Assembly (NCBI GenBank): GCA_965660955.1
Contig: CBFIBY010000083.1
Coordinates: forward strand, 1-11,730
From: UBA2040 sp965660955
GTDB lineage: Bacteria; Bacteroidota; Bacteroidia; Flavobacteriales_D; Crocinitomicaceae
Reading direction: 5' to 3'
DNA: 11,730 nt
The translations under genes and the position numbers were made by a program. The notes beneath the pieces are model-generated. The model saw only the letters and a program-made list of their open reading frames with translations, ran no database searches and was not told where the DNA came from. How positions within the stretch are numbered: the first letter of the stretch is position 1; every line of letters begins with the position of its first letter. Shown here one piece after another: positions 1 to 7,270 of the stretch.

Positions 1-431
1 CATTGAACGAGTGCTGGAACACGAGCGAACATATTTCCGAAATGTAGCCACGGCCAAGATAATTCCCAATGAAAATGGAGGTATTCGAAAGACACCCAGA
101 AAATGAGTAAGCTTATATATCCTTCTTTTACACCAATATGTTTTTTCGCCAAATGAAACAACCAAAATGTGAGCGCCATTAACAAGGAATTGGCCAAAAC
201 AGCCATGGCTGCTCCACCACCACTTGCAAANNNNNNNNNNAGGTACGCGTGAACGAAAACTTTACCTGACCGATAATTTTTTTTGGAAATGTAATCTTCT
301 AAAATCAGCAGTGGAACGAGAGCAATAAAGCTTAAAAAGAAAAGACTACCCGTGTAAGGAAAGGAAATTCCAAGAAGAATCCCTGATAATATGCTCAGAC
401 CAAAACGCTGCTTTTTCGAAAGATTTTTCAT
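1..431 (-). CDS. lnt: Apolipoprotein N-acyltransferase, N-terminal part (truncated by window edge)
   Basis: Lnt is an inner-membrane enzyme that adds the third acyl chain to the N-terminal cysteine of lipoproteins, the last step of lipoprotein maturation. Translation from the ATG at 431 gives hydrophobic segments at about residues 11-45 (GLSILSGILLGISFP) and, after the gap, about 68-95 (GGGAAMAVLANSLLMAL) and 106-117. The family hallmark HWELSWPWLHFGN falls at about residues 121-133, followed by ALVQ and the first two bases of what is probably a Trp codon. Only about 143 codons are present. The carbon-nitrogen hydrolase domain with the Glu-Lys-Cys triad lies off the left end. A 10-N block interrupts the gene but the frame holds across it. 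The start follows a terminator hairpin and a -7-like box with only 6 nt of leader. Identification rests on the WELSWPWL region and membrane layout and is fairly firm. Confidence 0.86.
   Translation of the reverse strand, partial: MKNLSKKQRFGLSILSGILLGISFPYTGSLFFLSFIALVPLLILEDYISKKNYRSGKVFVHAYXXXXFASGGGAAMAVLANSLLMALTFWLFHLAKKHIGVKEGYISLLIFWVSFEYLHFHWELSWPWLHFGNMFARVPALVQ
231..240. other. Scaffold gap (10 N) inside lnt
   Basis: Ten unresolved bases split lnt between the codons for HAYL and FASGGGA. The reading frame is kept if they are counted literally. The block leaves room for only three residues plus the completion of a Leu codon. In Bacteroidota Lnt proteins, as I recall them, this position holds roughly 14 residues including an IWN..TTWW-like stretch. 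The true gap is therefore probably about 30 nt longer, and 10 is a placeholder. Confidence 0.9.
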
Positions 432-437
432 GAAAAG

Positions 438-445
438 CAAAAGTA
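438..445 (-). promoter_or_regulatory. Possible -7 box for lnt
   Basis: On the minus strand TACTTTTG matches the Bacteroidota -7 consensus TAnnTTTG exactly and ends 6 nt before the lnt ATG. No TTG lies about 19 nt upstream, because that stretch is occupied by the terminator stem at 450-477. It is either a weak promoter giving a nearly leaderless lnt message, or chance in AT-rich DNA. Confidence 0.3.
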
Positions 446-449
446 TAAA

Positions 450-477
450 AAAACACCAAGCGAAAACTTGGTGTTTT
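450..477 (-). terminator. Rho-independent terminator of the lipoprotein gene
   Basis: Perfect 11-bp arms AAAACACCAAG (450-460) and CTTGGTGTTTT (467-477) surround a 6-nt loop. Read on the minus strand, the stem is followed by a continuing T run. It lies 24 nt beyond the stop codon of the lipoprotein gene and 19 nt before the lnt start, so it should separate the two transcripts. Confidence 0.85.
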
Positions 478-500
478 AAGTAATGTGTTCGAATTGTGTA

Positions 501-1292
501 CTACAAAGTAATCTTCTCTTCTTTGTTTTTGTATTTCAAGGTTGCCACGTTGTCGCAAGATCCATCTCCATATTCCAAAGTTGCATCATCTTTCATGTTG
601 TCTGCAGAAATCGTCAAAATCCCACCTTTAATCCATCGACATCCCGTTTGAATCAAAAGTGGATCTGTAACGGTCAAAGTGTATTCAACCTCCTTCGTGT
701 TGATTCCACCTCCTGAACCTGTAACTTCATACTCGTCATCGTTCGCATAAGGCGTATTGTCTCCTGAAAGAAATCTTCTTGTGAAATCACCGTTCCAAGA
801 AAATACGCCTCTGTCGTCTGGAAGTGTAACAGTTGCGGTGCTAACAATTTTGGAATCTGTAGCATTCAATTTTGTCATTGTACGGACACCATCAATCAAA
901 TTGTCATTTACGTAATACCCATCTGTTGAAGTTACAATATTGTTCGCAACACCCAGGCCGTTAAAAACCCCGTTTGTCGTTACCAACAACTTTCCTCTTC
1001 TACGTTTTCCATCGGCACATACGCAATCAGTTGTTCCGTAGTCGATTGTTATTGTTTTTGCTGTACCTGTTGTGTCGTAGGTGATAGTTGCACATGTAGC
1101 AGCAAATGTAGTATATGCTCCAGCAATCGCCTCAGCCGACATGACGCCTGCGTCATTCATGTTTTTTTGTGCAAGTGAACTTTGTTGCGCAATCTCTGTT
1201 GCATCATTTTTATCTTGGTTTTTACGACATGACATTGCCAAAAGTGAAACCGTAAAAACCACTATAATCAATTGAAAATTAATTCGTTTCAT
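501..1292 (-). CDS. Uncharacterised lipoprotein
   Basis: This is a 263-residue predicted lipoprotein of unknown function. The start at 1292 is preferred over an in-frame ATG at 1313, because it gives a normal lipoprotein signal (MKRINFQLIIVVFTVSLL) ending in the lipobox LAMSC with Cys22. Residues after the signal are polar (RKNQDKND), as in outer-membrane-destined lipoproteins. A short region that looks helical is followed by a long Thr/Asp/Gly-rich part that reads as beta structure. It contains CATITYDTT and ITIDYGTTDCVCADGKRRRG, and near the C-terminus GCRWI.GG and YGDGSCDNVATLKYKNK. The Cys-pair spacing and the terminal GxGSCDN.A motif recall a lineage-specific Bacteroidota family without an assigned role, but I cannot name a domain. 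It is followed by a strong terminator and is probably monocistronic. Confidence 0.8.
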   Translation of the reverse strand: MKRINFQLIIVVFTVSLLAMSCRKNQDKNDATEIAQQSSLAQKNMNDAGVMSAEAIAGAYTTFAATCATITYDTTGTAKTITIDYGTTDCVCADGKRRRGKLLVTTNGVFNGLGVANNIVTSTDGYYVNDNLIDGVRTMTKLNATDSKIVSTATVTLPDDRGVFSWNGDFTRRFLSGDNTPYANDDEYEVTGSGGGINTKEVEYTLTVTDPLLIQTGCRWIKGGILTISADNMKDDATLEYGDGSCDNVATLKYKNKEEKITL

Positions 1293-1310
1293 AGTAATAT
1301 GTATTATTAG

Positions 1311-1341
1311 CAAATAAAATTAGACTGTAAAAATAAAACAA
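1311..1341 (-). promoter_or_regulatory. Possible promoter of the lipoprotein gene
   Basis: On the minus strand a TTG at 1341-1339 is followed, after 20 nt, by TTTATTTG at 1318-1311, which is one base off TAnnTTTG. The ATG at 1292 is 18 nt downstream. The site overlaps an AT-rich hairpin at 1325-1351. Spacing is right, but the whole region is AT-rich and chance is possible. Confidence 0.35.
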
Positions 1342-1351
1342 TTTTTTACAG
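1325..1351. repeat. AT-rich inverted repeat over the stop codon of the 717-residue gene
   Basis: CTGTAAAAA (1325-1333) and TTTTTACAG (1343-1351) are perfect 9-bp arms with a 9-nt loop. The right arm contains the stop codon of the upstream minus-strand gene. The tract after it on the minus strand (TCTAATTTTATTTG) is T-rich but not a clean U run. It may act as a weak terminator or 3'-end stem. Confidence 0.35.
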
Positions 1352-3499
1352 CACGTAATGAATTAGGAATTTATCGGATAGGGTGTAAAGTTTTGATTGC
1401 CCGCTAACTGTGGTGATGCCAAATCCCAATTGACCTTGGCTATTCTCCAATTGAAGTTGTTTACCGTCGCGTTTATACAACAACACCTTATTATTCATTC
1501 CATCAACGACACCAATCAAAGATCCTTTACTTGTTTTGTCAATTCGCTTTATGAAATCTACGTCGCTGAAATTACCTTTGAGGGTGGTCAAAAGAGTTCC
1601 ATTTCCAGAATAGCGCAATAATTTATTGCCATCATTCACATAAAAACTGCCATCTGCATTATCATCGGCTTTAATCCAGTTTCCAGAAGTCAAATCAGAA
1701 ATTTTGTTCTTACGACCTCTTTGATTGTATCTGTATAAGGCATTTTTCTCTACGGAGAAGAAGACAACTTCATTTGATAAAACAGAAGAATGAACACCAA
1801 TAGGAATCGGAAACGATCGGAGTAAACTATTTTTCTCGGCTTCTACCATGGCAAAATTACCATCTCCATGGAATCCAAAAAACAATCTTCTTTGTGATGT
1901 CCAAACTATAGGTTCAGCGGTTAAATTGGTAACTTCCATTTTGCCTGTTGCAATTTGTTTTCCGTTCTGATCTAACCAAACGTAATAACCAGAATTGTTT
2001 GCAACTACATAATTCGTATTGCCTTTCCAAGTAAATGCTTTTGCCGCTTTGCTAATTCCTTCCGGGATTTTTACTGGAAAGCCATCCTTGTATTCACCTG
2101 TTTCTTTAATAACATGAACATGATTTAAACTCGTGATTATAATTTCATTTTCTGCGCTATTACTCCAATTCATTTTCCCTTTTATACTCTCGTTAATAGG
2201 AATCTTAAATTTTGTTTTACCTTTTTCCATTCCGAAAAGTGTATTTGTTTCAGAAAGGGCATATACTTTATCGTTTGAGCTTTTTACAAGTAACAATTTA
2301 GCAGGGCTATCCAATCTAGTTCCAACGGATGGGGATTCTATTATTGGTTTAGGTTTTGCGTTTTTAACTGAGCTAACTTTTACTTCCAATGCACTGCCAT
2401 TGTACATGCTTTTGGCAATTTTTAATTTGTTGGTCCAACGTCTGTAACATACTTTTTTTGGCGTCTGACCATAGACTAATTTTGATTTTGTTTTATTTAA
2501 TGAAAGCATTTGTCCCAATTCGATACTCGCTTCTAAATCGATTAGTGCTTCTTCGTTTTCAGCAAACAGAACGTGATCTTCGAAAATTCTCATGTAGAAT
2601 CCCTTATTTGGGTTGTTCGGGAAATCTTTTGTAATGCTTAAATTCACATAGTGCCTTTCGCTCTCGCTATTTACATTTAAATAATTGTCCAAGAATAAAT
2701 CAGGTTCTTTACCATGCACGAAATCCATCAGCAGGAAAGGATGATTTTTATACTCAAAAAATACCAACCCAAGATTGGCCCATTTGTTTGCCATGCTTTC
2801 TTCGAATACGGGGTCATTTCGAATTGCATATTCCCTTTCAAAAAACTCATATTTTGTTATAAAAACAGGAATGTGGCTGGCGAACATCTCTTTGTCATTG
2901 ATGTCTTTGTTTGTTTTGGTCAGCAAAGGCGATCGTGTATAGGATGAAATCGTTTCCTCTTTTTGATAGTAATCGGTTATTATTGGACGTTTGTGGTTGA
3001 ACTGTACGATTGAACAAGCACTTTTTTTATCGAACGAATACCATTTTTCATCCGTTGTTGATGATTTCTCCGATGCAATATAAATCTCAAGTACGCCTTT
3101 GTTTCTTTCAATAGTAAATTCTTTCCAAAGGAACTTTTTGGATGTCACCTCCAATAATTTTTCATCTCCGAACAATAATTTGATGCGATCATTGTTGATA
3201 GGTTGAGATTTCTCAATCACAACGTGCGCTTTCTGTTCAGAGATGATTAAACGCTCGTCCAAACTTTGGTTCGCTTTCAAAATATTGAACAATTCGACTA
3301 GGCGAGGTTGAAGACGAAAGTCCGTAGAGGAAATATCAATTTCGTTGGGGCGATTTAAAATGAGAACACGACCATCTTCCTGTCCAAAAATGCGTTCAGG
3401 ATTTTCATTTCCGGAAAAGTTGATCATTTCTTGACCTGCGTAGACAATCCAAGCAAGAGATGCAATTGTAAGGACTAAAAAAATGAAATTTCGAATCAT
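1346..3499 (-). CDS. Membrane-anchored protein of unknown function with propeller-like C-terminal half
   Basis: 717 residues. Residues 3-21 form a single hydrophobic segment (FIFLVLTIASLAWIVY) with Arg3 before it, so the protein is probably anchored in the inner membrane with the rest periplasmic. Residues about 40-370 look like a mixed alpha/beta region, with a stretch at 300-330 (FYMRIFEDHVLFAENEEAL) typical of strand-turn-helix repeats. From about 400 to the end there are repeated short strands ending in turns, such as KVYALSETNTLFG, NGKQIATGK, NALYRYNQRG, NKLLRYSGNGTLL, NKVLLYKRDGKQL and SKLYTLSDKFL. This pattern fits a beta-propeller of about six or seven blades. No catalytic motif is visible. 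The layout distantly recalls DUF3352-like anchored proteins, but I do not claim membership. It lies 87 nt downstream of rnhB and probably has its own promoter. Confidence 0.75.
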   Translation of the reverse strand: MIRNFIFLVLTIASLAWIVYAGQEMINFSGNENPERIFGQEDGRVLILNRPNEIDISSTDFRLQPRLVELFNILKANQSLDERLIISEQKAHVVIEKSQPINNDRIKLLFGDEKLLEVTSKKFLWKEFTIERNKGVLEIYIASEKSSTTDEKWYSFDKKSACSIVQFNHKRPIITDYYQKEETISSYTRSPLLTKTNKDINDKEMFASHIPVFITKYEFFEREYAIRNDPVFEESMANKWANLGLVFFEYKNHPFLLMDFVHGKEPDLFLDNYLNVNSESERHYVNLSITKDFPNNPNKGFYMRIFEDHVLFAENEEALIDLEASIELGQMLSLNKTKSKLVYGQTPKKVCYRRWTNKLKIAKSMYNGSALEVKVSSVKNAKPKPIIESPSVGTRLDSPAKLLLVKSSNDKVYALSETNTLFGMEKGKTKFKIPINESIKGKMNWSNSAENEIIITSLNHVHVIKETGEYKDGFPVKIPEGISKAAKAFTWKGNTNYVVANNSGYYVWLDQNGKQIATGKMEVTNLTAEPIVWTSQRRLFFGFHGDGNFAMVEAEKNSLLRSFPIPIGVHSSVLSNEVVFFSVEKNALYRYNQRGRKNKISDLTSGNWIKADDNADGSFYVNDGNKLLRYSGNGTLLTTLKGNFSDVDFIKRIDKTSKGSLIGVVDGMNNKVLLYKRDGKQLQLENSQGQLGFGITTVSGQSKLYTLSDKFLIHYVL

Positions 3500-3544
3500 G
3501 AAAACAAATGAATGCTATGCTCAAAATTAAAGGATTGAGTTGTT

Positions 3545-3575
3545 CAAATTATACCCAAAAGCGAGAATCTCTCAA
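3545..3575 (-). promoter_or_regulatory. Possible promoter of the 717-residue gene
   Basis: On the minus strand TTG (3575-3573), a 19-nt spacer and TATAATTTG (3553-3545) precede the ATG at 3499 by about 45 nt. The downstream box is near TAnnTTTG and also contains TATAAT. Inverted 8-bp arms GAGTTGTT (3537-3544) and AACAACTC (3574-3581) flank the region. They could be a weak 3' stem of rnhB or an operator-like symmetry. Confidence 0.4.
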
Positions 3576-3586
3576 CAACTCTTTGT

Positions 3587-4216
3587 TTACTCAAATTCAA
3601 GTTGTGTTTGCACAATAGGCAGAAGTTGGAATGAGTTTCTATGATGCTTGTTACTTCCAAATTGAGCAATGGCTTCACGGTGTTCTTTCGTCGGGTACCC
3701 TTTATTTTTATTCCACTTGTATTCTGGAAATTTTTCGTTCAATTCTCGCATCATATCGTCTCGATGTTCCTTTGCCAAAATTGAAGCAGCAGCTATACTT
3801 TGGAATTTCCCATCACCTTTAATCACCCAGGTGTGTGGAACGTCTTTGTAGGAATGGAACCTATTTCCATCTACGAGAATATGTTCAAATTTCTCGGTAA
3901 GCTGATCTAATGCCTTGTGCATGGCCAAAAAACTAGCATTGAGTATGTTTATTTGGTCGATTTCACGAGGTGAACATATTCCCACAGCCCAACAAAGTGC
4001 GTGTTTTTCTATTTCTATTCTCAATAATTTGCGTTTCGCCTCGGTCAATTTCTTGGAATCATCCAAACCCTTGATTTGAACTTTCGGGTTTAAAATTACT
4101 GCTGAAGCGATAACAGGTCCAGCTAAACAACCTCTTCCAGCCTCGTCGCACCCAACCTCTATACGGTCCTTTTCCATAAAAGGCAAGAGGAGATTTGGAT
4201 GGTTTTTATCTGTCAT
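3587..4216 (-). CDS. rnhB: Ribonuclease HII
   Basis: RNase HII cuts the RNA strand of RNA-DNA hybrids and removes single ribonucleotides misincorporated into DNA. The 209-residue protein has the hallmark CDEAGRG (residues 23-29, acidic Asp24 and Glu25), then ILVDGN with Asp116 and KGDGKFQSIAAASILAKEHRD with Asp135. These match the four carboxylates of the bacterial enzyme. The motifs WNKNKGYPTKEH and HHRNSF near the C-terminus are also typical. The start at 4216 gives MTDKNHPNLLLPFMEKDRIEVG, which fits relatives that begin shortly before LLP. An in-frame ATG at 4342 would add 42 residues unlike any RNase HII and would run through the promoter of the divergent gene. It is divergent from the small secreted protein gene. 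The family assignment is secure. Confidence 0.95.
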   Translation of the reverse strand: MTDKNHPNLLLPFMEKDRIEVGCDEAGRGCLAGPVIASAVILNPKVQIKGLDDSKKLTEAKRKLLRIEIEKHALCWAVGICSPREIDQINILNASFLAMHKALDQLTEKFEHILVDGNRFHSYKDVPHTWVIKGDGKFQSIAAASILAKEHRDDMMRELNEKFPEYKWNKNKGYPTKEHREAIAQFGSNKHHRNSFQLLPIVQTQLEFE

Positions 4217-4294
4217 TATTGATCTGGAATAGATTACAGATACCGAAATTAATAAAAGCAATTCGTTTGATCTTGCGCCACCTGAAATTTGTTT

Positions 4295-4324
4295 TTGAAA
4301 GTTGGCGAGCTTTTTGTACTTTGG
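4295..4324 (+). promoter_or_regulatory. Promoter of the small secreted protein gene
   Basis: TTG (4295-4297), a 19-nt spacer and TACTTTGG (4317-4324, close to TAnnTTTG) lie 21 nt upstream of the ATG at 4346. Spacing and both boxes fit the Bacteroidota housekeeping promoter. Its position inside a possible upstream extension of rnhB also argues for the shorter rnhB start. Confidence 0.55.
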
Positions 4325-4345
4325 TAAGTAATAAATACACAAACG

Positions 4346-4738
4346 ATGAAACTTAAAAACGTACTATCGATATTAGCAATTTGTTTTTCTTTCGCATTCT
4401 CAGGAATAGCGCAAGAGGATTATGTTGTATCACAGAATTTGAAGAAGTTGTCAATGGCAAATGAGTCTGGCACATATACTTTTACTCTTCCCAATGAGGT
4501 TACGCGGGAGGATGTTGAATTGAGTGCTGAGTTTTACACAGTTTATTTTAGCGTTGATTTTAACGAAAAAACACATCAAGTTGTCATTAAACTTCAAGGA
4601 AATGAAGAAAAAAACCGGAATGTGATTTCTCGTTTTTTCATCTCTCTAGGCTTACGTCAAATTATGATGGAGGATGAATTGTATGAGATTCAGGAATACT
4701 ATGATAAATACCTCAAGCAAGTAAAAACTGAGAAATAA
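4346..4738 (+). CDS. Small secreted protein of unknown function
   Basis: 130 residues. Residues 1-23 form a signal peptide (MKLKNVLSILAICFSFAFSG), with a likely cut after IAQ and before EDYVV. It has no lipobox Cys, so it should be periplasmic or surface released. The mature part of about 107 residues contains YTFTLPNEV, then EFYTVYFSVDFNEKTHQVVIKL, then RNVISRFFISLGLRQI. This reads as strand-helix-strand-strand-helix, somewhat like a ferredoxin or heavy-metal-associated fold, but there is no CxxC or other metal motif. I do not recognise a family. The downstream DUF4920 lipoprotein gene begins 45 nt after the stop and may be co-transcribed. The signal peptide and upstream promoter support it as a real gene. 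Confidence 0.72.
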   Translation: MKLKNVLSILAICFSFAFSGIAQEDYVVSQNLKKLSMANESGTYTFTLPNEVTREDVELSAEFYTVYFSVDFNEKTHQVVIKLQGNEEKNRNVISRFFISLGLRQIMMEDELYEIQEYYDKYLKQVKTEK

Positions 4739-4754
4739 TAGAGTTTAATCGCAT

Positions 4755-4762
4755 TATTTTTG
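4755..4762 (+). promoter_or_regulatory. Possible -7 box for the DUF4920 gene
   Basis: TATTTTTG matches TAnnTTTG exactly and ends 21 nt before the ATG at 4784. No TTG sits at the right distance upstream. The box overlaps a small inverted repeat, TTTTTGC (4757-4763) and GCAAAAA (4771-4777). The gene could equally be read from the upstream promoter at 4295-4324. Confidence 0.35.
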
Positions 4763-4783
4763 CGATTTTTGCAAAAAAAAATC

Positions 4784-5284
4784 ATGAAAAAGTACATATT
4801 TGGGTTTGTTGCTATTACGCTTGTTTTAGCATCTTGTTTTGATCCATCAAAAAAGAACTTATCAGGCGAATTCGCTGAATACGGTCCCTATAAAGTTGAA
4901 ATGAATAAAGCGATTCCTGTAGAAGCTATGCTTGCAGATTTTGTTAAGAATGGTAGTCAAAGAAAGACATACACTGTTGTTGCAAAAATTGAAGAAGTAT
5001 GTGCTAAAGCAGGATGTTGGATTAACATCAAAAACACAGCTGGAGATGATATGATGGTTCGTTTCAAGGATCACTTTACAATTCCAACGGACACGAAAAT
5101 TGGAACGCAAGCTTACCTTCATGGTGATTTGTACACCGATACAGTTTCTGTTGATTGGTTACGTCACTTCGCTGAAGATGCAGGGAAATCACAGGAGGAA
5201 ATTGAAAAAATCACTGAACCTAAAATCACAATGGGTTTTGAGGCGGATGGAATTAAATTCTTAGCCGTGAAAAAAGAGAAGTAG
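4784..5284 (+). CDS. DUF4920 domain-containing lipoprotein
   Basis: A 166-residue lipoprotein. The start at 4784 is chosen over an in-frame ATG at 4760, because it begins directly with a signal (MKKYIFGFVAITLVLASC, lipobox Cys18). The mature part carries the DUF4920 hallmarks: EEVCAKAGCWINI at about residues 71-82 with Cys73 and Cys78, MVRFKDHFTIP at about 91-101, HFAEDAGKSQEEIEKITEP at about 128-146, and a final FEADGIKF. The C-x4-C pair plus conserved His128 could bind a metal or form a disulfide, but the family has no established function that I can cite. Membrane localisation follows from the lipobox. A strong terminator follows the gene. The family call is firm; the role is unknown. Confidence 0.87.
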   Translation: MKKYIFGFVAITLVLASCFDPSKKNLSGEFAEYGPYKVEMNKAIPVEAMLADFVKNGSQRKTYTVVAKIEEVCAKAGCWINIKNTAGDDMMVRFKDHFTIPTDTKIGTQAYLHGDLYTDTVSVDWLRHFAEDAGKSQEEIEKITEPKITMGFEADGIKFLAVKKEK

Positions 5285-5301
5285 AAAATATTTCATCATA
5301 T

Positions 5302-5335
5302 AAAAAGGGTGTCTAATCAGTTAGACACCCTTTTT
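5302..5335. terminator. Bidirectional rho-independent terminator
   Basis: Perfect 15-bp arms AAAAAGGGTGTCTAA (5302-5316) and TTAGACACCCTTTTT (5321-5335) flank a 4-nt loop TCAG. T runs follow in both directions. It lies 17 nt after the DUF4920 gene (plus strand) and 18 nt beyond the stop of the acyl-CoA dehydrogenase gene (minus strand), and so serves both converging transcripts. Confidence 0.95.
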
Positions 5336-5353
5336 CTTTTTTCGTACTATTGA

Positions 5354-7144
5354 TTAGAAGCAATATTCGTTCGCTTCAATGATATCTTTTGCTATTAAAT
5401 GACGCATTTCTTTTGGATTGATTTCGTTCGTTTTCGTGAAACGTTTAACACCCATCAACATCATTTTTCTCTCATCTCCTTCAGCAAAGGAATAGATGGC
5501 ATCTTTCGCATGTTTCGCGATTTTGTCGGACAGATCAAAGAACAATGTTTTCACCATGGCGATTTGAGTGGCCATTTCCTCTTCTGATTTGTTTTTTAAT
5601 GCTTTCTGTACACGCAATAAAGTACTTTCAGCCAAGTAGGTGTCGATTGACATATCAGCCACCGACATCAGGACTTCTTGCTCTTTCGCTAAAGTTTGCA
5701 TCAGTTTTTGAACAGCTGAACCAGCGACCATTAAAATGGTTTTCTTGAAACCTTCCAACATTTTTTCTTCTTTGGCAAAGATTCCTTCAGTAGTGTCGTC
5801 CATATTCGGAATACTCATCAATTCACTTGCCACTTGCATCGCTGGTCCCATTAAATCCAATTCGCCTTTCATGGCTCTTTTCAGAATCATGTCAACCGTC
5901 AACATGCGATTAATTTCATTCGTTCCCTCGAATATTCGGTTGATTCGAGCATCGCGGTATCCACGTTCCACACTTGATTCTGCAGAATAACCCATTCCAC
6001 CGTAAATTTGAACGGCTTCGTCGACACAGTAATCCAAACATTCGGAGCCTGCAACTTTCAACATCGCACATTCAGCAGCGAATTGTTCAATTCCTTTTAA
6101 TGTAGCTTTTTCTTTTTCCATGCCGCCTTCAATTAAGGCTAGAATAGCGTCTTCAATGTTTTGAGAAGCTCTATAATTGGCAGACTCTAGAGCATATGTT
6201 CTTATCGCCTGCTCGGATAGTTTGTACTTAATCGCCCCATATTTTGAAATTGGTCGACCAAATTGTTCCCTTTCATTCGCGTACTTGACAGATTCAGTAA
6301 TGCTTTCTTTCGAACCACCCAGTACACCAGCTGCTAGCTTAATTCGACCAATATTTAATATGTTAATGGCTATTTTAAAACCATTTCCACGTTCTGAGAG
6401 CATGTTTTCTGCAGGGACTTTCACATTATTGAAAAATACCTGTCGCGTTGAAGATCCCTTGATTCCCATTTTCTTTTCCTCAGGATTCAAAGTGATTCCT
6501 TCTGAATCTGCTTCAACGAGAAATGCAGTCAAATTTTTATCATCTTCTATTTTTGCAAATACAGTAAAGAAATTCGCAAATCCTCCATTGGTAATCCACA
6601 TTTTCTGACCAGACAAGGAGTAATACGTACCGTCATCAGATAATACCGCTTTCGTTTTTCCTGAATTTGCATCCGATCCAGCGCTAGGCTCCGTCAAACA
6701 ATATGCTGCTTTCCATTCACCTGTGGCAAGTTTGGCAACATATTTCTTTTTTTGCTCTTCGTTACCATAATAGAGTAAAGGCAAAGTTCCAATACCTGTA
6801 TGAGCGCCATAGGCTACCGAAAAGGAGTGCCCTTGACCCAAATATTCTGTGGCTAACATGGTCGTATTGAAATCAACACCCATTCCTCCGTATGATTCAG
6901 GAACCGATAAACCAAGAAGACCAAGTTCTCCCGCCTTATCCATAATACTAGGCATAAGGCCTTCTTCCATACTGTCGATACGGTCGAGGTGAGGCGTTAC
7001 TTCTTGATGTATAAAGTCCGTACACATCTGAGCAATCATTTTTTGCTCTTCCGTAAAATCTTCGGGTGTAAATATTTCTTCTGGAAGTGTTTTGCGGATG
7101 ATAAATTCACCTCCTTTAATTGCTTTGCTAGAATCTGATGACAT
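5354..7144 (-). CDS. Acyl-CoA dehydrogenase, VLCAD/ACAD9-like
   Basis: This flavoenzyme introduces the 2,3-trans double bond into acyl-CoA thioesters in the first step of beta-oxidation. It passes electrons to electron-transfer flavoprotein and is cytosolic in bacteria. The 596-residue protein has an N-terminal helical domain with LGLSVPESYGGMG (about 78-90). The middle beta domain has the FAD/substrate motif YCLTEPSAGSDANS (about 148-161) and MWITNGG (182-188). The C-terminal helical domain has QIYGGMGY (379-386) and RIFEGTNEINR with the probable catalytic base Glu406. About 165 further residues after 430 match the length of the VLCAD/ACAD9 group rather than the ~380-residue short-chain enzymes, suggesting long-chain substrates. 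It stands alone between the shared terminator and a 126-nt spacer, where TATATTTA is a possible but weak -7 box. No ETF or thiolase gene is in the window. Confidence 0.96.
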   Translation of the reverse strand: MSSDSSKAIKGGEFIIRKTLPEEIFTPEDFTEEQKMIAQMCTDFIHQEVTPHLDRIDSMEEGLMPSIMDKAGELGLLGLSVPESYGGMGVDFNTTMLATEYLGQGHSFSVAYGAHTGIGTLPLLYYGNEEQKKKYVAKLATGEWKAAYCLTEPSAGSDANSGKTKAVLSDDGTYYSLSGQKMWITNGGFANFFTVFAKIEDDKNLTAFLVEADSEGITLNPEEKKMGIKGSSTRQVFFNNVKVPAENMLSERGNGFKIAINILNIGRIKLAAGVLGGSKESITESVKYANEREQFGRPISKYGAIKYKLSEQAIRTYALESANYRASQNIEDAILALIEGGMEKEKATLKGIEQFAAECAMLKVAGSECLDYCVDEAVQIYGGMGYSAESSVERGYRDARINRIFEGTNEINRMLTVDMILKRAMKGELDLMGPAMQVASELMSIPNMDDTTEGIFAKEEKMLEGFKKTILMVAGSAVQKLMQTLAKEQEVLMSVADMSIDTYLAESTLLRVQKALKNKSEEEMATQIAMVKTLFFDLSDKIAKHAKDAIYSFAEGDERKMMLMGVKRFTKTNEINPKEMRHLIAKDIIEANEYCF

Positions 7145-7270
7145 GGTTTGTGATTTTATAAAGCTAAATATACGAAAAATAATTATTTAGTATGCGTGCA
7201 TAGCAAATTATTTACGGCAATTTTATTTTTTTTAACGAATAATGATTCCGAAACATCCTGATAGCCTCCG

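Noticed and set aside
483..716. Plus-strand open frames opposite the lipoprotein gene (also 1081-1275, 2133-2447)
   Set aside because: They are antisense to well-supported genes, have no promoter or family features, and read as composition-driven shadows.
1293..1313. ATG at 1313 as start of the lipoprotein gene
   Set aside because: It would add seven residues (MLIIHIT) before a signal that is already standard when started at 1292.
4217..4342. Upstream in-frame extension of rnhB to an ATG at 4342
   Set aside because: The extra 42 residues have no RNase HII character and overlap a good plus-strand promoter; the start at 4216 gives the normal family length.
5309..5326. GTCTAATCAGTTAGAC palindrome as a second DtxR-like operator
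   Set aside because: It is the inner part of the 15-bp bidirectional terminator between two gene ends, with T runs on both sides; there is no promoter nearby.
6177..6608. 143-residue plus-strand open frame inside the acyl-CoA dehydrogenase gene
   Set aside because: It is antisense to strongly conserved catalytic-domain codons and has no recognisable protein features.
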